Position numbers and translations under genes: made by a program. From Streptomyces globosus (GTDB lineage: Bacteria; Actinomycetota; Actinomycetes; Streptomycetales; Streptomycetaceae): a DNA stretch of 64,000 nt. Under the pieces are notes generated by a model that had not been told where the DNA came from, did not search any database, and saw only the letters and a program-made list of their open reading frames with translations. Shown here one piece after another: positions 16,730-24,458 of the stretch; within the stretch, counting starts at the first letter, position 1; every line of letters starts with the position of its first letter. The stretch is taken from NCBI RefSeq assembly GCF_003325375.1, contig NZ_CP030864.1:186001-250000 (forward strand), read 5' to 3'.

Positions 16730-16767
16730 ACTGAGTGCGGCTCATCCACGAACCAGGGGAGTACGGC

Positions 16768-17649
16768 GTGGACATCGAAGTACTGGGCACACTGGCGGTT
16801 CGGGAACAGGGCGTCTCCATTACGCCGACCGCCCCCAAGCCGCGACAGGTTCTGGCGCTGCTCGCGCTCCATGCCGACCAGGTCGTCCCGGTCTCGGCCC
16901 TCATCGAGGAGCTGTGGGCGGGCACCCCGCCGCGCAGCGCCCGCACCACCCTCCAGACATACGTCCTCCAGCTGCGGGCCCTCATCGCCGCAGCCCTCGA
17001 CGAGGCCGCCGCCCGGTCCGCCGGGACCGGCCCGGACGGGCACCCCGCGGAGGGCGCGGCGGCCGCAGGCCGGCGCACCGCCAAGGACGTCCTCGTCACC
17101 CTGCCCGGCGGCTACCTGCTCAACAGCGGCGGCGGCACCAGCGACGTCCGCGAGTTCGACCGCCTCGCCGGCATGGGCTACCGCGCCATGGACGCGGACG
17201 ACTTCCCCGGCGCGGCCCGGCTGCTCCGCGAGGCGCTGTCCCTGTGGTCCGGCCCGGCCTTCGCCGACGTCCAGGGCGGCGTCCAGCTCGACATGGAGAC
17301 GCGGCGGCTGGAGGAGACCCGGCTCTGCGCCCTCGACCAGCGCATCGAGGCCGACATGCGCCTCGGCCGGCACCGCGAGCTGCTCGCCGAGCTCACCGTC
17401 CTCGTCAGCCGCTACCGCACCCACGAGAACCTGCACGGCCAGTTCATGCTGGCCCTGCACCGCTCCGGCCGCCGCGGCGAAGCCCTCGACGTCTACCAGC
17501 GGCTGCGCGCCACCCTCGTGCGGGAGCTGGGCATCGAACCCTCCGCGGCCCTGCGCAGACTGCAGCGCTCCATCCTGATGGCGGCCCCGGAGAACCAGCT
17601 CGACAGCGCCGCCAAGGCGGCCAGCGAGCGGCTCGTGCGCGTCGGCTGA
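16768..17649 (+). CDS. SARP-family pathway activator
   Basis: 293-residue Streptomyces antibiotic regulatory protein: N-terminal OmpR-type winged helix (IEVLGTLAVREQG; PKPRQVLALLALHADQVVPV) then a bacterial transcriptional activation domain (BTAD; FPGAARLLREALSLWSGPAF; GRRGEALDVYQRLRATLVRE). The GTG at 16768 has GGGGAG at good spacing, while the upstream in-frame GTG at 16735 does not. SARPs bind heptamer direct repeats spaced 11 bp, several of which occur before cluster genes here. Two AREs in its promoter put it under GBL-receptor repression. It is first in the operon SARP-TetR-ACP2-KS-like. Confidence 0.92.
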   Translation: MDIEVLGTLAVREQGVSITPTAPKPRQVLALLALHADQVVPVSALIEELWAGTPPRSARTTLQTYVLQLRALIAAALDEAAARSAGTGPDGHPAEGAAAAGRRTAKDVLVTLPGGYLLNSGGGTSDVREFDRLAGMGYRAMDADDFPGAARLLREALSLWSGPAFADVQGGVQLDMETRRLEETRLCALDQRIEADMRLGRHRELLAELTVLVSRYRTHENLHGQFMLALHRSGRRGEALDVYQRLRATLVRELGIEPSAALRRLQRSILMAAPENQLDSAAKAASERLVRVG

Positions 17650-17689
17650 CATGGCCGGCGCGCGCAGGACCACAGCCGGGGCCGCGGGC

Positions 17690-17738
17690 GCCGCGGCCGG
17701 GACCGCAGGCAGGGCCGCGGCCGGGACCGCAGGCAGGG
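17690..17738. repeat. 24-bp tandem direct repeat
   Basis: GCCGCGGCCGGGACCGCAGG... is repeated exactly with a 24-base period in the DNA between the SARP stop and the TetR start. If the upstream ATG at 17651 were used it would encode a Gly-Ala-Arg-rich leader. Confidence 0.65.
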
Positions 17739-17800
17739 CCGGGGCCGCGGGCGGCGCGGGCAGGGCCGGCGGCAGGGCCGCAGGCCGGGGAGGCGGAGCC

Positions 17801-18496
17801 GTGCAGGAGAGGTCGGAGCGCACCCGCCGGCGGCTCGTCCGGGCCGGCGCCGAGATGTTCCACCGCAACGGCTACGCGCAGTCCACGCTCGGCGACATCG
17901 CCCGCACCGCCGGCGTCACCAAGGGCGCCCTGTACTTCCACTTCGGCTCCAAGGACGAACTCGCCGAAGCCGTCCAGCAGCGCGGTGCAGCCCTCCTCGG
18001 CGAGACCGTGCACGAGCTGCGCGCCGCCGGGGCCTCCCCGCTGCAGGCGCTGGTCACCACCACGCACTGGCTGGCCCGCGCCCTGCACGACGACCCCGCC
18101 GTCCCGGCGAGCTTCCGCATCACCAAGGAGTGCACCGGCCGGCCCGCCGGGACCGCGGACTTCCACCGGGCATGGCTCGGCGCCGTCCGCACGCTGCTGC
18201 GGCAGGCCCGCGATGCGGGCGAACTGCGGCCGGGGCTCGGCTGGGAGAGCGCGGAGTCGCTCGTCGCCGCGGCCGCCTGCGGTATCGAGGCCCTCGCCGC
18301 CGCCGGCATGCCGAACGACGAACTGCGCAGCAGGGTCGCCGCCATGTGGGAGCTGCTGCTGCCCGGCCTCGTCCCCGGCACTGCCGCCGCCGCGTACGCC
18401 CTCCGCCCGCCCGGGGAGGAGCCGGCCGGGCCGCCCGCGCCCGTGGCGGCGCCGCGCCGCCCCGGTACCGCCGAACCCCTGGAGTGCCGCCGATGA
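17801..18496 (+). CDS. TetR-family regulator within the biosynthetic operon
   Basis: 231 residues from the GTG at 17801. The HTH reads TLGDIARTAGVTKGALYFHF followed by GSKDELAEAVQQ, again the GBL-receptor subgroup, and the ligand domain is unremarkable. The GTG is favoured by a GGAG ribosome site; an ATG at 17651 would add 50 low-complexity Gly/Ala residues encoded by tandem repeats. The C-terminal ~35 residues are Pro-rich. Its stop overlaps the ATG of the tandem ACP gene (ATGA), so a repressor is co-translated with biosynthetic proteins, suggesting feedback by a pathway product. Confidence 0.85.
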   Translation: MQERSERTRRRLVRAGAEMFHRNGYAQSTLGDIARTAGVTKGALYFHFGSKDELAEAVQQRGAALLGETVHELRAAGASPLQALVTTTHWLARALHDDPAVPASFRITKECTGRPAGTADFHRAWLGAVRTLLRQARDAGELRPGLGWESAESLVAAAACGIEALAAAGMPNDELRSRVAAMWELLLPGLVPGTAAAAYALRPPGEEPAGPPAPVAAPRRPGTAEPLECRR

Positions 18497-19212
18497 CGAC
18501 CGGTGAACACCCGCTCCCCGAAGCCGCACCCGCACCCCCGCCCGCCGAGGTCCTGGCCGACGTCGTCGGCGTCCTCGGCGACGTCCTGCGAATCGACGCC
18601 GCCCGGATCGACCCGCGGCAGACCTTCCGGTCCCTCGGCATGGACTCCCTGCTGACCGTCGAACTCGTCGCGGTCGTCAACGCCCGCCACGGCACGGCCA
18701 TCCTCCCGACCGACCTCTACGACCACCCCACCCCGGAGTCGTTCGCCGCGCAGGTGGCCGCGGAACTGCACCGGACCGCCGCCCCCCGCCCCCGCCCCGG
18801 CCGCCGCCCGGCGCAGGCGCCGCCTGCCGCCGCGGAATCAGGCCCGCCGGCATCCCCGCCCGCCGGAGAGATCGCCGAGGTGCTGCGCGAACAGCTCGCC
18901 GCCGTCCTCGGCTGCGACGTGTGGGAGATCGGCCCCGCCGCCGACTTCACCGGCCTCAACGTGGACTCCGTCCTCGGCGCCGAGTTCGTCGCCACCCTCA
19001 ACCGCACCTTCGGCCTGCGGGAACGCGCGGTCGTCCTCTACGACCACCCCGACCTGGCCGCCCTGTCCGAGCACGTCGCCGGACTCCTGCGGACCGCGCC
19101 GCGCCCACCCGCTGCCCCCGGCGCGCGCGAGCTCGACGTCCTGCTCGACGCCGTGCGCGACGACCGGCTCACCGTGGACGAAGCCCTCGTCCTGCTGTCG
19201 CGGCACGGCTAG
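18493..19212 (+). CDS. Tandem acyl carrier protein (two ACP domains) with C-terminal docking-like motif
   Basis: 239 residues with two phosphopantetheine sites: SLGMDSLLTVELV (first ACP, about residues 15-90) and GLNVDSVLGAEFV (second, about 115-200), joined by a Pro/Ala-rich linker. Both serines are present, so both can be loaded by the PPTase at 40268. The end, LDAVRDDRLTVDEALVLL, resembles small helical docking elements seen at PKS subunit junctions and parallels the start of the next protein. It overlaps the TetR stop by 4 bases and ends 16 bases before the KS-like gene. It differs from the single type II ACP at 27078. Confidence 0.88.
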   Translation: MTTGEHPLPEAAPAPPPAEVLADVVGVLGDVLRIDAARIDPRQTFRSLGMDSLLTVELVAVVNARHGTAILPTDLYDHPTPESFAAQVAAELHRTAAPRPRPGRRPAQAPPAAAESGPPASPPAGEIAEVLREQLAAVLGCDVWEIGPAADFTGLNVDSVLGAEFVATLNRTFGLRERAVVLYDHPDLAALSEHVAGLLRTAPRPPAAPGARELDVLLDAVRDDRLTVDEALVLLSRHG

Positions 19213-19228
19213 CAGAAGTCGCGTCCGG

Positions 19229-21100
19229 ATGGACGAGAGGGAGATCCTGACCCGGTTCCGCGACGGGACACTGGACCGCGGACAGGCCATGGCCCTGCTC
19301 GCCGGAGCCGTCCCGGCGCCCGCGCCGGTCGCCCCTCCTGCCGCTTCTGCCGCCCCGGTTGTCCCGGCCTGCCCGGCCGCCCCGGCTGGCCCGGTCGCGC
19401 CGCCGCCCGGTGCGGCCCCCGTGCCGCGCCGCGAGGAGGCCGCTGCCGCCGCGCCGGTCGCCGTCGTCGGCATGGCCCTCCGCCAGCCGCAGGCCCCCGA
19501 CACCGCCGCCGTGTGGCGGCAGCTGCGCCGCGGGCACTCCACCGCCTCCGCCCCGCCGCCCGGCCGGGCAGCCACCGGCACCGGCCACTACCTGGACGCC
19601 GTACAGGACTTCGACGCCGAGTTCTTCGGCATCGACCCCGCCGACGCCGCGCTCGCCGACCCGCAGGAACGGCTCTTCCTCGAGACCGCCTGGGAGGCGC
19701 TGGAAGACGCCGGCTGCACCGGAAGCCGCCTCGACGCCCTGCGCACCGACGACGGCACACCCCGCAGCGTCGGCGTGTACGCGGGCGCCGGCAGCGGTGA
19801 ATACGCCCTGCTCGCCGCCGCTGCCGCCGCCGCTGCCGCCGCCGCGGACGGCGAGCCGGGCGGCGGCGGCCCGCTGCCCCGCCCCGACACCTGGAACCTC
19901 GCCAACCGCGTGTCCGCGCTGCTGCACCTGACCGGCCCCAGCCTCACCCTCGACACCGCAGAGTCCTCCGTCCTGGTCGCCCTCCATCACGCGCTGGCCG
20001 CGCTGCGCCGCGGGGAGTGCCGGGCGGCCCTCGTCGGCGGCGTACGGCTGCTGCTGCACCCCTCCGGCCGGCCTTCCGGAGCGGGCGAGGCCGTCGGCGC
20101 CGTCGTGCTGAAACCCCTCGAACGGGCCCTCGCCGACGGGGACACCGTGCACTGCCTCGTCCGCGGCAGCGCCGTCGGGTACGTCCCCGCCGGACCGGAC
20201 GCGGCCGGGGCGCCCGCGGAGCGGCTCGTCCGGGCCGCCCTCCGCGAGAGCGGCCCCGGTGCGGCCGCGCCGCCGCCTGTGGAGGACGCCGCCTCGGTGG
20301 CCGCCGCCGTCGGCGACGCCGGGGCCGCCACCGGCGTGGCCGTGCTCGCCCGCGCCGTGCTCCGACTGCGCCACGGCACACCGCTGCCCCGGCCCGGCCG
20401 GCCCCCGGCCGAGGACGCGGATCCGGCCGGCACGGTCGATCCGGCCCGCACGGCGGGCCCGGAGCGCGCCGCGGTCCGCGTACGGGGTGCGGGCGGCGTG
20501 GAGGCGTACGCGGTCCTGGAGGCGTACGCCCCCGGGCGGGCCGCACCGCCGCCGCAAGCCGCCGGGACCGTACGGGTCCGGGCCGGGGAGCGGGCCGGCG
20601 AGCGGGCCGGGGAACCGGGCGCGGAGGAGGCCGAACTGGTGCTGCTCTCCGGGCCCACCCCGGCCCATCTGGCCGCCACGGCACACCGGTTGGCCGGCTT
20701 CCTCGCCGCCCCGGGCCCCGCGCCCGGGCTGGCGGCCGTCGCCCGCAGCCTCCGCACCGGCCGTGCGCCCATGCCCTGCCGGTACGCCGTGCTCGCCACC
20801 GACACCGAGCGGCTGGCCCGACAGCTCGCCGGCCTCGCCCCGCAGGACGCGACCGACCTCCGCCACGGCGGCGCCGACCCGCTGCGCCTGGGCGCCGTGC
20901 CCGAGACCCGCGCCTACCTCGCCGCCCTGTGGGCGGGCCGCCGCCTGGACCAGCTCCGCGACCTGTGGCTGGCCGGCGTCGACGTGGACTGGGCCGTGCT
21001 GGAGCAGGGCCGGTCCGGGGCCGGGGCGGCGGTCGTCCCGCTGCCGCCGTCGGCGTTCCTGCGCAGCACCCACTGGCTCGGCGGCGGCCCCGCCCGGTAG
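19229..21100 (+). CDS. Degenerate type I-like ketosynthase (catalytic Cys replaced by Glu)
   Basis: 623 residues. N-terminal ~25 residues (EILTRFRDGTLDRGQAMALL) look like a docking helix, then a Pro/Ala linker. A KS domain from about residue 74 carries PADAALADPQERLFLETAWE and NLANRVSALLHLTGPSLTLD, closest to stand-alone/trans-AT type KSs. The nucleophile region reads LDTAESSVLVAL: Glu245 instead of Cys. About 25 residues after GGVRLLLHP, the EAHGTGT and NIGH histidine motifs are missing. A post-KS linker with VDWAVLEQG and VPLPPSAFLRSTHWL closes the protein. It cannot condense; a decarboxylase, scaffold or length-setting role is inferred. Last gene of its operon. Confidence 0.85.
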   Translation: MDEREILTRFRDGTLDRGQAMALLAGAVPAPAPVAPPAASAAPVVPACPAAPAGPVAPPPGAAPVPRREEAAAAAPVAVVGMALRQPQAPDTAAVWRQLRRGHSTASAPPPGRAATGTGHYLDAVQDFDAEFFGIDPADAALADPQERLFLETAWEALEDAGCTGSRLDALRTDDGTPRSVGVYAGAGSGEYALLAAAAAAAAAAADGEPGGGGPLPRPDTWNLANRVSALLHLTGPSLTLDTAESSVLVALHHALAALRRGECRAALVGGVRLLLHPSGRPSGAGEAVGAVVLKPLERALADGDTVHCLVRGSAVGYVPAGPDAAGAPAERLVRAALRESGPGAAAPPPVEDAASVAAAVGDAGAATGVAVLARAVLRLRHGTPLPRPGRPPAEDADPAGTVDPARTAGPERAAVRVRGAGGVEAYAVLEAYAPGRAAPPPQAAGTVRVRAGERAGERAGEPGAEEAELVLLSGPTPAHLAATAHRLAGFLAAPGPAPGLAAVARSLRTGRAPMPCRYAVLATDTERLARQLAGLAPQDATDLRHGGADPLRLGAVPETRAYLAALWAGRRLDQLRDLWLAGVDVDWAVLEQGRSGAGAAVVPLPPSAFLRSTHWLGGGPAR

Positions 21101-21237
21101 CGCACGCGGACATGGGCCGTGCCGCACGCCCGCCGCGGGGCGGCAGACCGGCCCGGCCGCGCCCTGCTTTTCCCGTAACTTCTCTGCGAACCGTCCTCGA
21201 GTCGCCTTCCGCGGGCCTTCCGGGCATCGTCCGGTCT

Positions 21238-21261
21238 TTTTCCGGCGGCCGAACCGGAAAA
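21238..21261. terminator. Candidate terminator between convergent genes
   Basis: Perfect inverted repeat TTTTCCGG / CCGGAAAA with an 8-base loop, in the 232-base gap between the KS-like gene and the convergent SARP gene. T/A-rich arm ends give it some features of an intrinsic terminator in both directions. Confidence 0.55.
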
Positions 21262-21332
21262 CGCTGCGGAGGACCGCGGCCCACTCGCCGGGCAGCCTCC
21301 CGGTCGAGAATCGGACGGAAAATACCGCACGG

Positions 21333-22442
21333 TTATCCGAAGGGCGCCGGAGCCCTGTCGGAATTGACCGCCGGGGAAAGCCCCCACGTCGGATCGGCAA
21401 GCGCCTCCGAGGCCCGCGGGCCGTCATCCGGAACCAGCCGTGGCAGGCTCGGGCGGGCCGTCGCACCGGACAGCTCCTGGAGCCGCCGCAACAGGACCTG
21501 CTGCTGCCGGCCCAGTACGGCGATCCGGTCGCCCAGCAGTGCGATCTCCCGCCGCAGCGCCGGCAGCTCCGCCTCCGCGTCCGCCGCCTGGTCCGCCGCC
21601 TGGCCCGGGCCCGCGTACGCCGCCGCGGCCGGCCCCGGGGCCGCCAGGGAGGGGGCGTGCCGCAGGATCTCCTCCATCCGGCCGTGCAGCGCCGGCCCCG
21701 GCTCCACGCCGAGCCCGTCCACCAGCCGACGGCGGGCGCGCTCGTACACGCCGAGCGCCTCGCCCTGCCGGCCGCACCGGTACAGGGCCAGCATCAGCAG
21801 GTCGTAGAACCGCTCCCGCAGCGGGTGGCGGGCCGTCAGCCGCTCCAGCTCCCGCACCGAGTCGGCGTGCCGGCCGCAGCGCAGCCGCGCCTCGTACAGC
21901 GTCTCCAGCGTCGTCAGCCGCAGCTCCTCCAGCCGGTCCGCCTCGCCCGCGCAGATCGCCCCGCGCGCCCCGCCGTCCAGAGCCGGACCCCGCCACAGCG
22001 CGAGCGCCGACCGCAGCAGGCCCGCCGCCCGGTCCGGTTCCCCGGCGAGGAGCGCGCGGCCCTCCGCGGACAGCAGCTGGAAGCGCTGCGCGTCGCTCGA
22101 CGCGCCGCCCGGCTGCAGCAGGTAGCCCAGCGGGTGCGTGCTGATCCACTCCGCCTCGCCGCCGTCCGGGCCGGCCGGGCCCTGCGGCAGCAGCCGGCGC
22201 AGCCGCGCCACGTGCGCCTGCAGGGCGTTCGCGGCGGACGCCGGAGGGTGGCCGCCCCACAGCTCGTCGATGAGCCGGTCCGCGGCCAGCACCTCCCCGG
22301 CCCGCACGACCAGCGCGGCGAGCAGCGCCCGCTGCTTCGGGCCCGACGGCACGACCCGGGCCCCGGTCCGGCCGTCGTGGACCTCCACCGGGCCCAGGAT
22401 GCGGAACTCCACCCCGCTGCCGCTGTACGCGCCGAATTCCAT
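21333..22442 (-). CDS. SARP/AfsR-type regulator with C-terminal coiled coil
   Basis: 369 residues: a winged helix (EFRILGPVEVHDG; GPKQRALLAALVVRAGEVLA), the BTAD domain (AAGLLRSALALWRGPAL; GRQGEALGVYERARRRLVDG), then an extra ~85-residue tail. The tail segment LRREIALLGDRIAVLGRQQQ continues as heptads and looks like a coiled coil, as in the longer BTAD regulators. The ATG has GGGAGGAGG 4 bases upstream. It diverges from the SARP at 22650 across 207 bases holding an ARE-like site and a heptamer pair. It is one of three SARP-type genes in the cluster. Confidence 0.9.
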   Translation of the reverse strand: MEFGAYSGSGVEFRILGPVEVHDGRTGARVVPSGPKQRALLAALVVRAGEVLAADRLIDELWGGHPPASAANALQAHVARLRRLLPQGPAGPDGGEAEWISTHPLGYLLQPGGASSDAQRFQLLSAEGRALLAGEPDRAAGLLRSALALWRGPALDGGARGAICAGEADRLEELRLTTLETLYEARLRCGRHADSVRELERLTARHPLRERFYDLLMLALYRCGRQGEALGVYERARRRLVDGLGVEPGPALHGRMEEILRHAPSLAAPGPAAAAYAGPGQAADQAADAEAELPALRREIALLGDRIAVLGRQQQVLLRRLQELSGATARPSLPRLVPDDGPRASEALADPTWGLSPAVNSDRAPAPFG

Positions 22443-22476
22443 GCTGCCTCCTCCCGGAGATCCGGTGGGATGCGCG

Positions 22477-22500
22477 CAAAAACCGACCCCGGTTCGAAAT
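22477..22500. promoter_or_regulatory. ARE-like site between the divergent SARP genes
   Basis: AAAAACCGACC-CCGGTTCGAAAT, an imperfect inverted repeat with ARE-like arms, 35 bases from the minus-strand SARP start and 150 bases from the plus-strand one. Confidence 0.5.
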
Positions 22501-22546
22501 CTAGCAGCTCGAACAGGCGCTGCAAGCGCCGCCGTCGGAGGCCCGC

Positions 22547-22564
22547 TCGACGCCCGCTCAAGAA
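22547..22564. promoter_or_regulatory. Possible SARP heptamers before the 22650 SARP gene
   Basis: TCGACGC (22547) and TCAAGAA (22558) start 11 bases apart. Further TCGAA-containing words at 22494 and 22509 are not in 11-bp phase. Possible auto- or cross-activation site. Confidence 0.3.
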
Positions 22565-22649
22565 TTCCGGGACATTGTCCGGGGCCGGGCTACCGTTCCC
22601 GTTCGGAGTCTGAAAATCGATGGGACTCGACAAACAGGCGGAGGAATCC

Positions 22650-23471
22650 ATGAAGATTCAGGTTCTGGGTCCGTTGAGTGCCGAAGTCAACGGGGCGTCG
22701 ATTGTTCCGACGGCCGGCAAGCCGCGGCAGATCCTGGCGCTGCTCGCCCTGTACCCGGGCCGCGTGATGCCCGTACCCACCCTGATGGAGGAGATCTGGG
22801 GAACGAACCTGCCCCAGAGCGCGCTCACGACCCTCCAGACGTACATCCTCCAGCTGCGCAGGCGGCTGGGCACCGCCATGGGCCCCGGCACGCCGGGCAG
22901 CGCCAAGGACGTCCTCGCGACCCGGCACGGCGGGTACCTGCTCCAGGTGCAGCCGCAGTCCGTGGACGTCCACGAGTACGAGACGCTCGTCTCGGGCGGC
23001 CAGAGCGCCTTCGAGGCGGGCGACGACGAGCAGGCCGCCGACATGCTGCGCAAGGCCCTCGCCATATGGCAGGGCCCGGCCCTCGTCGACGTGCGGGTCG
23101 GCCCGATCCTGGAGATCGAGGTCATGCGGCTGGAGGAGAGCCGCCTCGTCACCGTCGAGCGGCGCATCGACGCCGACCTGCGGCTCGGCCGGCACACCGA
23201 ACTCCTCGCCGAACTCGCCGAGCTGATCGCCCGGCACCCGCAGCACGAGGGCCTGCACTCGCAGGCGATGGTCGCGCTGTACCGCTCGGGCCGCCAGGCC
23301 ACCGGGCTCGACGTCTACCGCAGGCTGCGCGCCCGGCTGATCGACGAGCTGGGTGTGGAGCCGTCGCCGCAGCTGCAGCGGCTGCACCAGGCGATGCTGA
23401 CCGTCGACCCGGCCCTCGACGTGGTCGCGGGACCGCGCCGGGTGTCCACGTTCGACCTGTACGCCGCCTAG
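22650..23471 (+). CDS. SARP-family pathway activator
   Basis: 273-residue short SARP: winged helix MKIQVLGPLSAEVNG ... KPRQILALLALYPGRVMPV and BTAD (EQAADMLRKALAIWQGPALV; GRQATGLDVYRRLRARLIDE). The ATG at 22650 follows GGAGG, while a GTG/ATG 30 bases earlier lacks family similarity. It is closely related in layout to the 16768 SARP, so the cluster has two short SARPs plus the longer coiled-coil form. It stands immediately upstream of the minimal PKS operon, which carries SARP-type heptamers, and is the most likely direct activator of the core genes. Confidence 0.92.
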   Translation: MKIQVLGPLSAEVNGASIVPTAGKPRQILALLALYPGRVMPVPTLMEEIWGTNLPQSALTTLQTYILQLRRRLGTAMGPGTPGSAKDVLATRHGGYLLQVQPQSVDVHEYETLVSGGQSAFEAGDDEQAADMLRKALAIWQGPALVDVRVGPILEIEVMRLEESRLVTVERRIDADLRLGRHTELLAELAELIARHPQHEGLHSQAMVALYRSGRQATGLDVYRRLRARLIDELGVEPSPQLQRLHQAMLTVDPALDVVAGPRRVSTFDLYAA

Positions 23472-23565
23472 CGGCCCGGCGCCCGCTGCCGCTGCCGAAA
23501 GCCGCTGCCGCCCCGCTCCTGCCGTTCCTGCCGTGCCCGCCGCGCCGGGCCGCGCGCGGTGGCGG

Positions 23566-23605
23566 TCCAGCAGGCGCGCAGCGGGGTTCGAGCAGGTCTC
23601 CAGCG
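23566..23605. promoter_or_regulatory. SARP-type heptamer array before the minimal PKS operon
   Basis: Heptamers at 11-base steps: TCCAGCA (23566), CGCAGCG (23577, weak), TCGAGCA (23588) and TCCAGCG (23599). Located 47-86 bases upstream of the thioesterase start that begins the PKS operon. Confidence 0.5.
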
Positions 23606-23651
23606 GCTTCCGCGAGGGTCGGGACGACATCGCGGAACGGGGAGGGTGGAG

Positions 23652-24458
23652 ATGGCGGTACGACTGCACTGCTTCGCGCACGCAGGGGCCGGGGACTCCG
23701 CGTTCCGGCGCTGGAGCCGGAGCACGGGCAGCGGCGTCGACACCGTCGCCTGGCCGCTGCCCGGCCGCGACCGGCGCCGCCGCGAGCCGCGCGTCACCAC
23801 CCGCGAGGCGCTCCTCGCCGACCTGGGACCGCTGTTCGAGCACATCGCCGACGAGCCCGGTGTCCCGTACGTCCTGTACGGGCACAGCCTCGGCGCGACC
23901 ATCGCCTACACCGTCGCCCGCGCCCTCCGGCAGACCGGGCTGCCGCAGCCCGCGCTGCTCGCCGTCGGCGCCTGCCCGCCGCCCGGCACGCCCGCCGTGC
24001 TCGCGGCCGCCGCCGAACTGCCCGACGCCGAACTCCTCGCCGTCCTCGACCGGTACGGTGCCGCGCCGCCCGACACCCGGCCCGGCGACGTGTGGCACCG
24101 GCACGTCATGCCCGTCCTCCGCGACGACCTGCGCCTCGCCCTGGCCCTGCGCGCCGCCGCCGACGGCCCCGTCGACGTACCGCTGCTCGCCGTGGGCGGC
24201 GCCGACGACCGCCTCGCCGACGCCGGCGCGCTCGCCGCGTGGGGGGACTGGACCACCGGCCGCTTCGTGCAGCGGACCCTGCCCGGCGGCCACTTCTTCG
24301 TCCGCGACCGCGAGCTGCCGCGGCTCCTCGGCCGGGCCGCCCGCATCGTCCGGCGCAGCCGCGCACAGCAGCTGCAACAGCAACGGCAACAGCAACAGCA
24401 ACATCAGCAGGAAGCGCAGCGACAGCAGCAGGATCGGGAACAGGGAGGGACGCGATGA
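23652..24458 (+). CDS. Type II thioesterase with glutamine-rich tail
   Basis: 268-residue alpha/beta hydrolase that frees mis-acylated carrier proteins or releases product. It begins LHCFAHAGAGDSAFRRW and carries the nucleophile elbow YGHSLGA; the catalytic His is in GGHFFV. The ATG at 23652 follows GGAG and begins at the first core strand. The last ~30 residues are almost entirely Gln/Arg (QQLQQQRQQQQQHQQ), encoded by CAACAG-type triplet repeats at about 24369-24440, which is unusual for this family and likely a slippage expansion. Its stop overlaps the KSalpha ATG, making it the first gene of the minimal PKS operon. Confidence 0.9.
   Translation: MAVRLHCFAHAGAGDSAFRRWSRSTGSGVDTVAWPLPGRDRRRREPRVTTREALLADLGPLFEHIADEPGVPYVLYGHSLGATIAYTVARALRQTGLPQPALLAVGACPPPGTPAVLAAAAELPDAELLAVLDRYGAAPPDTRPGDVWHRHVMPVLRDDLRLALALRAAADGPVDVPLLAVGGADDRLADAGALAAWGDWTTGRFVQRTLPGGHFFVRDRELPRLLGRAARIVRRSRAQQLQQQRQQQQQHQQEAQRQQQDREQGGTR

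Noticed and set aside
17651..17800. The ATG at 17651 as the start of the third TetR gene
   Set aside because: It adds 50 Gly/Ala/Arg residues from a tandem repeat and has no ribosome site, while the GTG at 17801 has both a ribosome site and the normal family length. Not excluded entirely.
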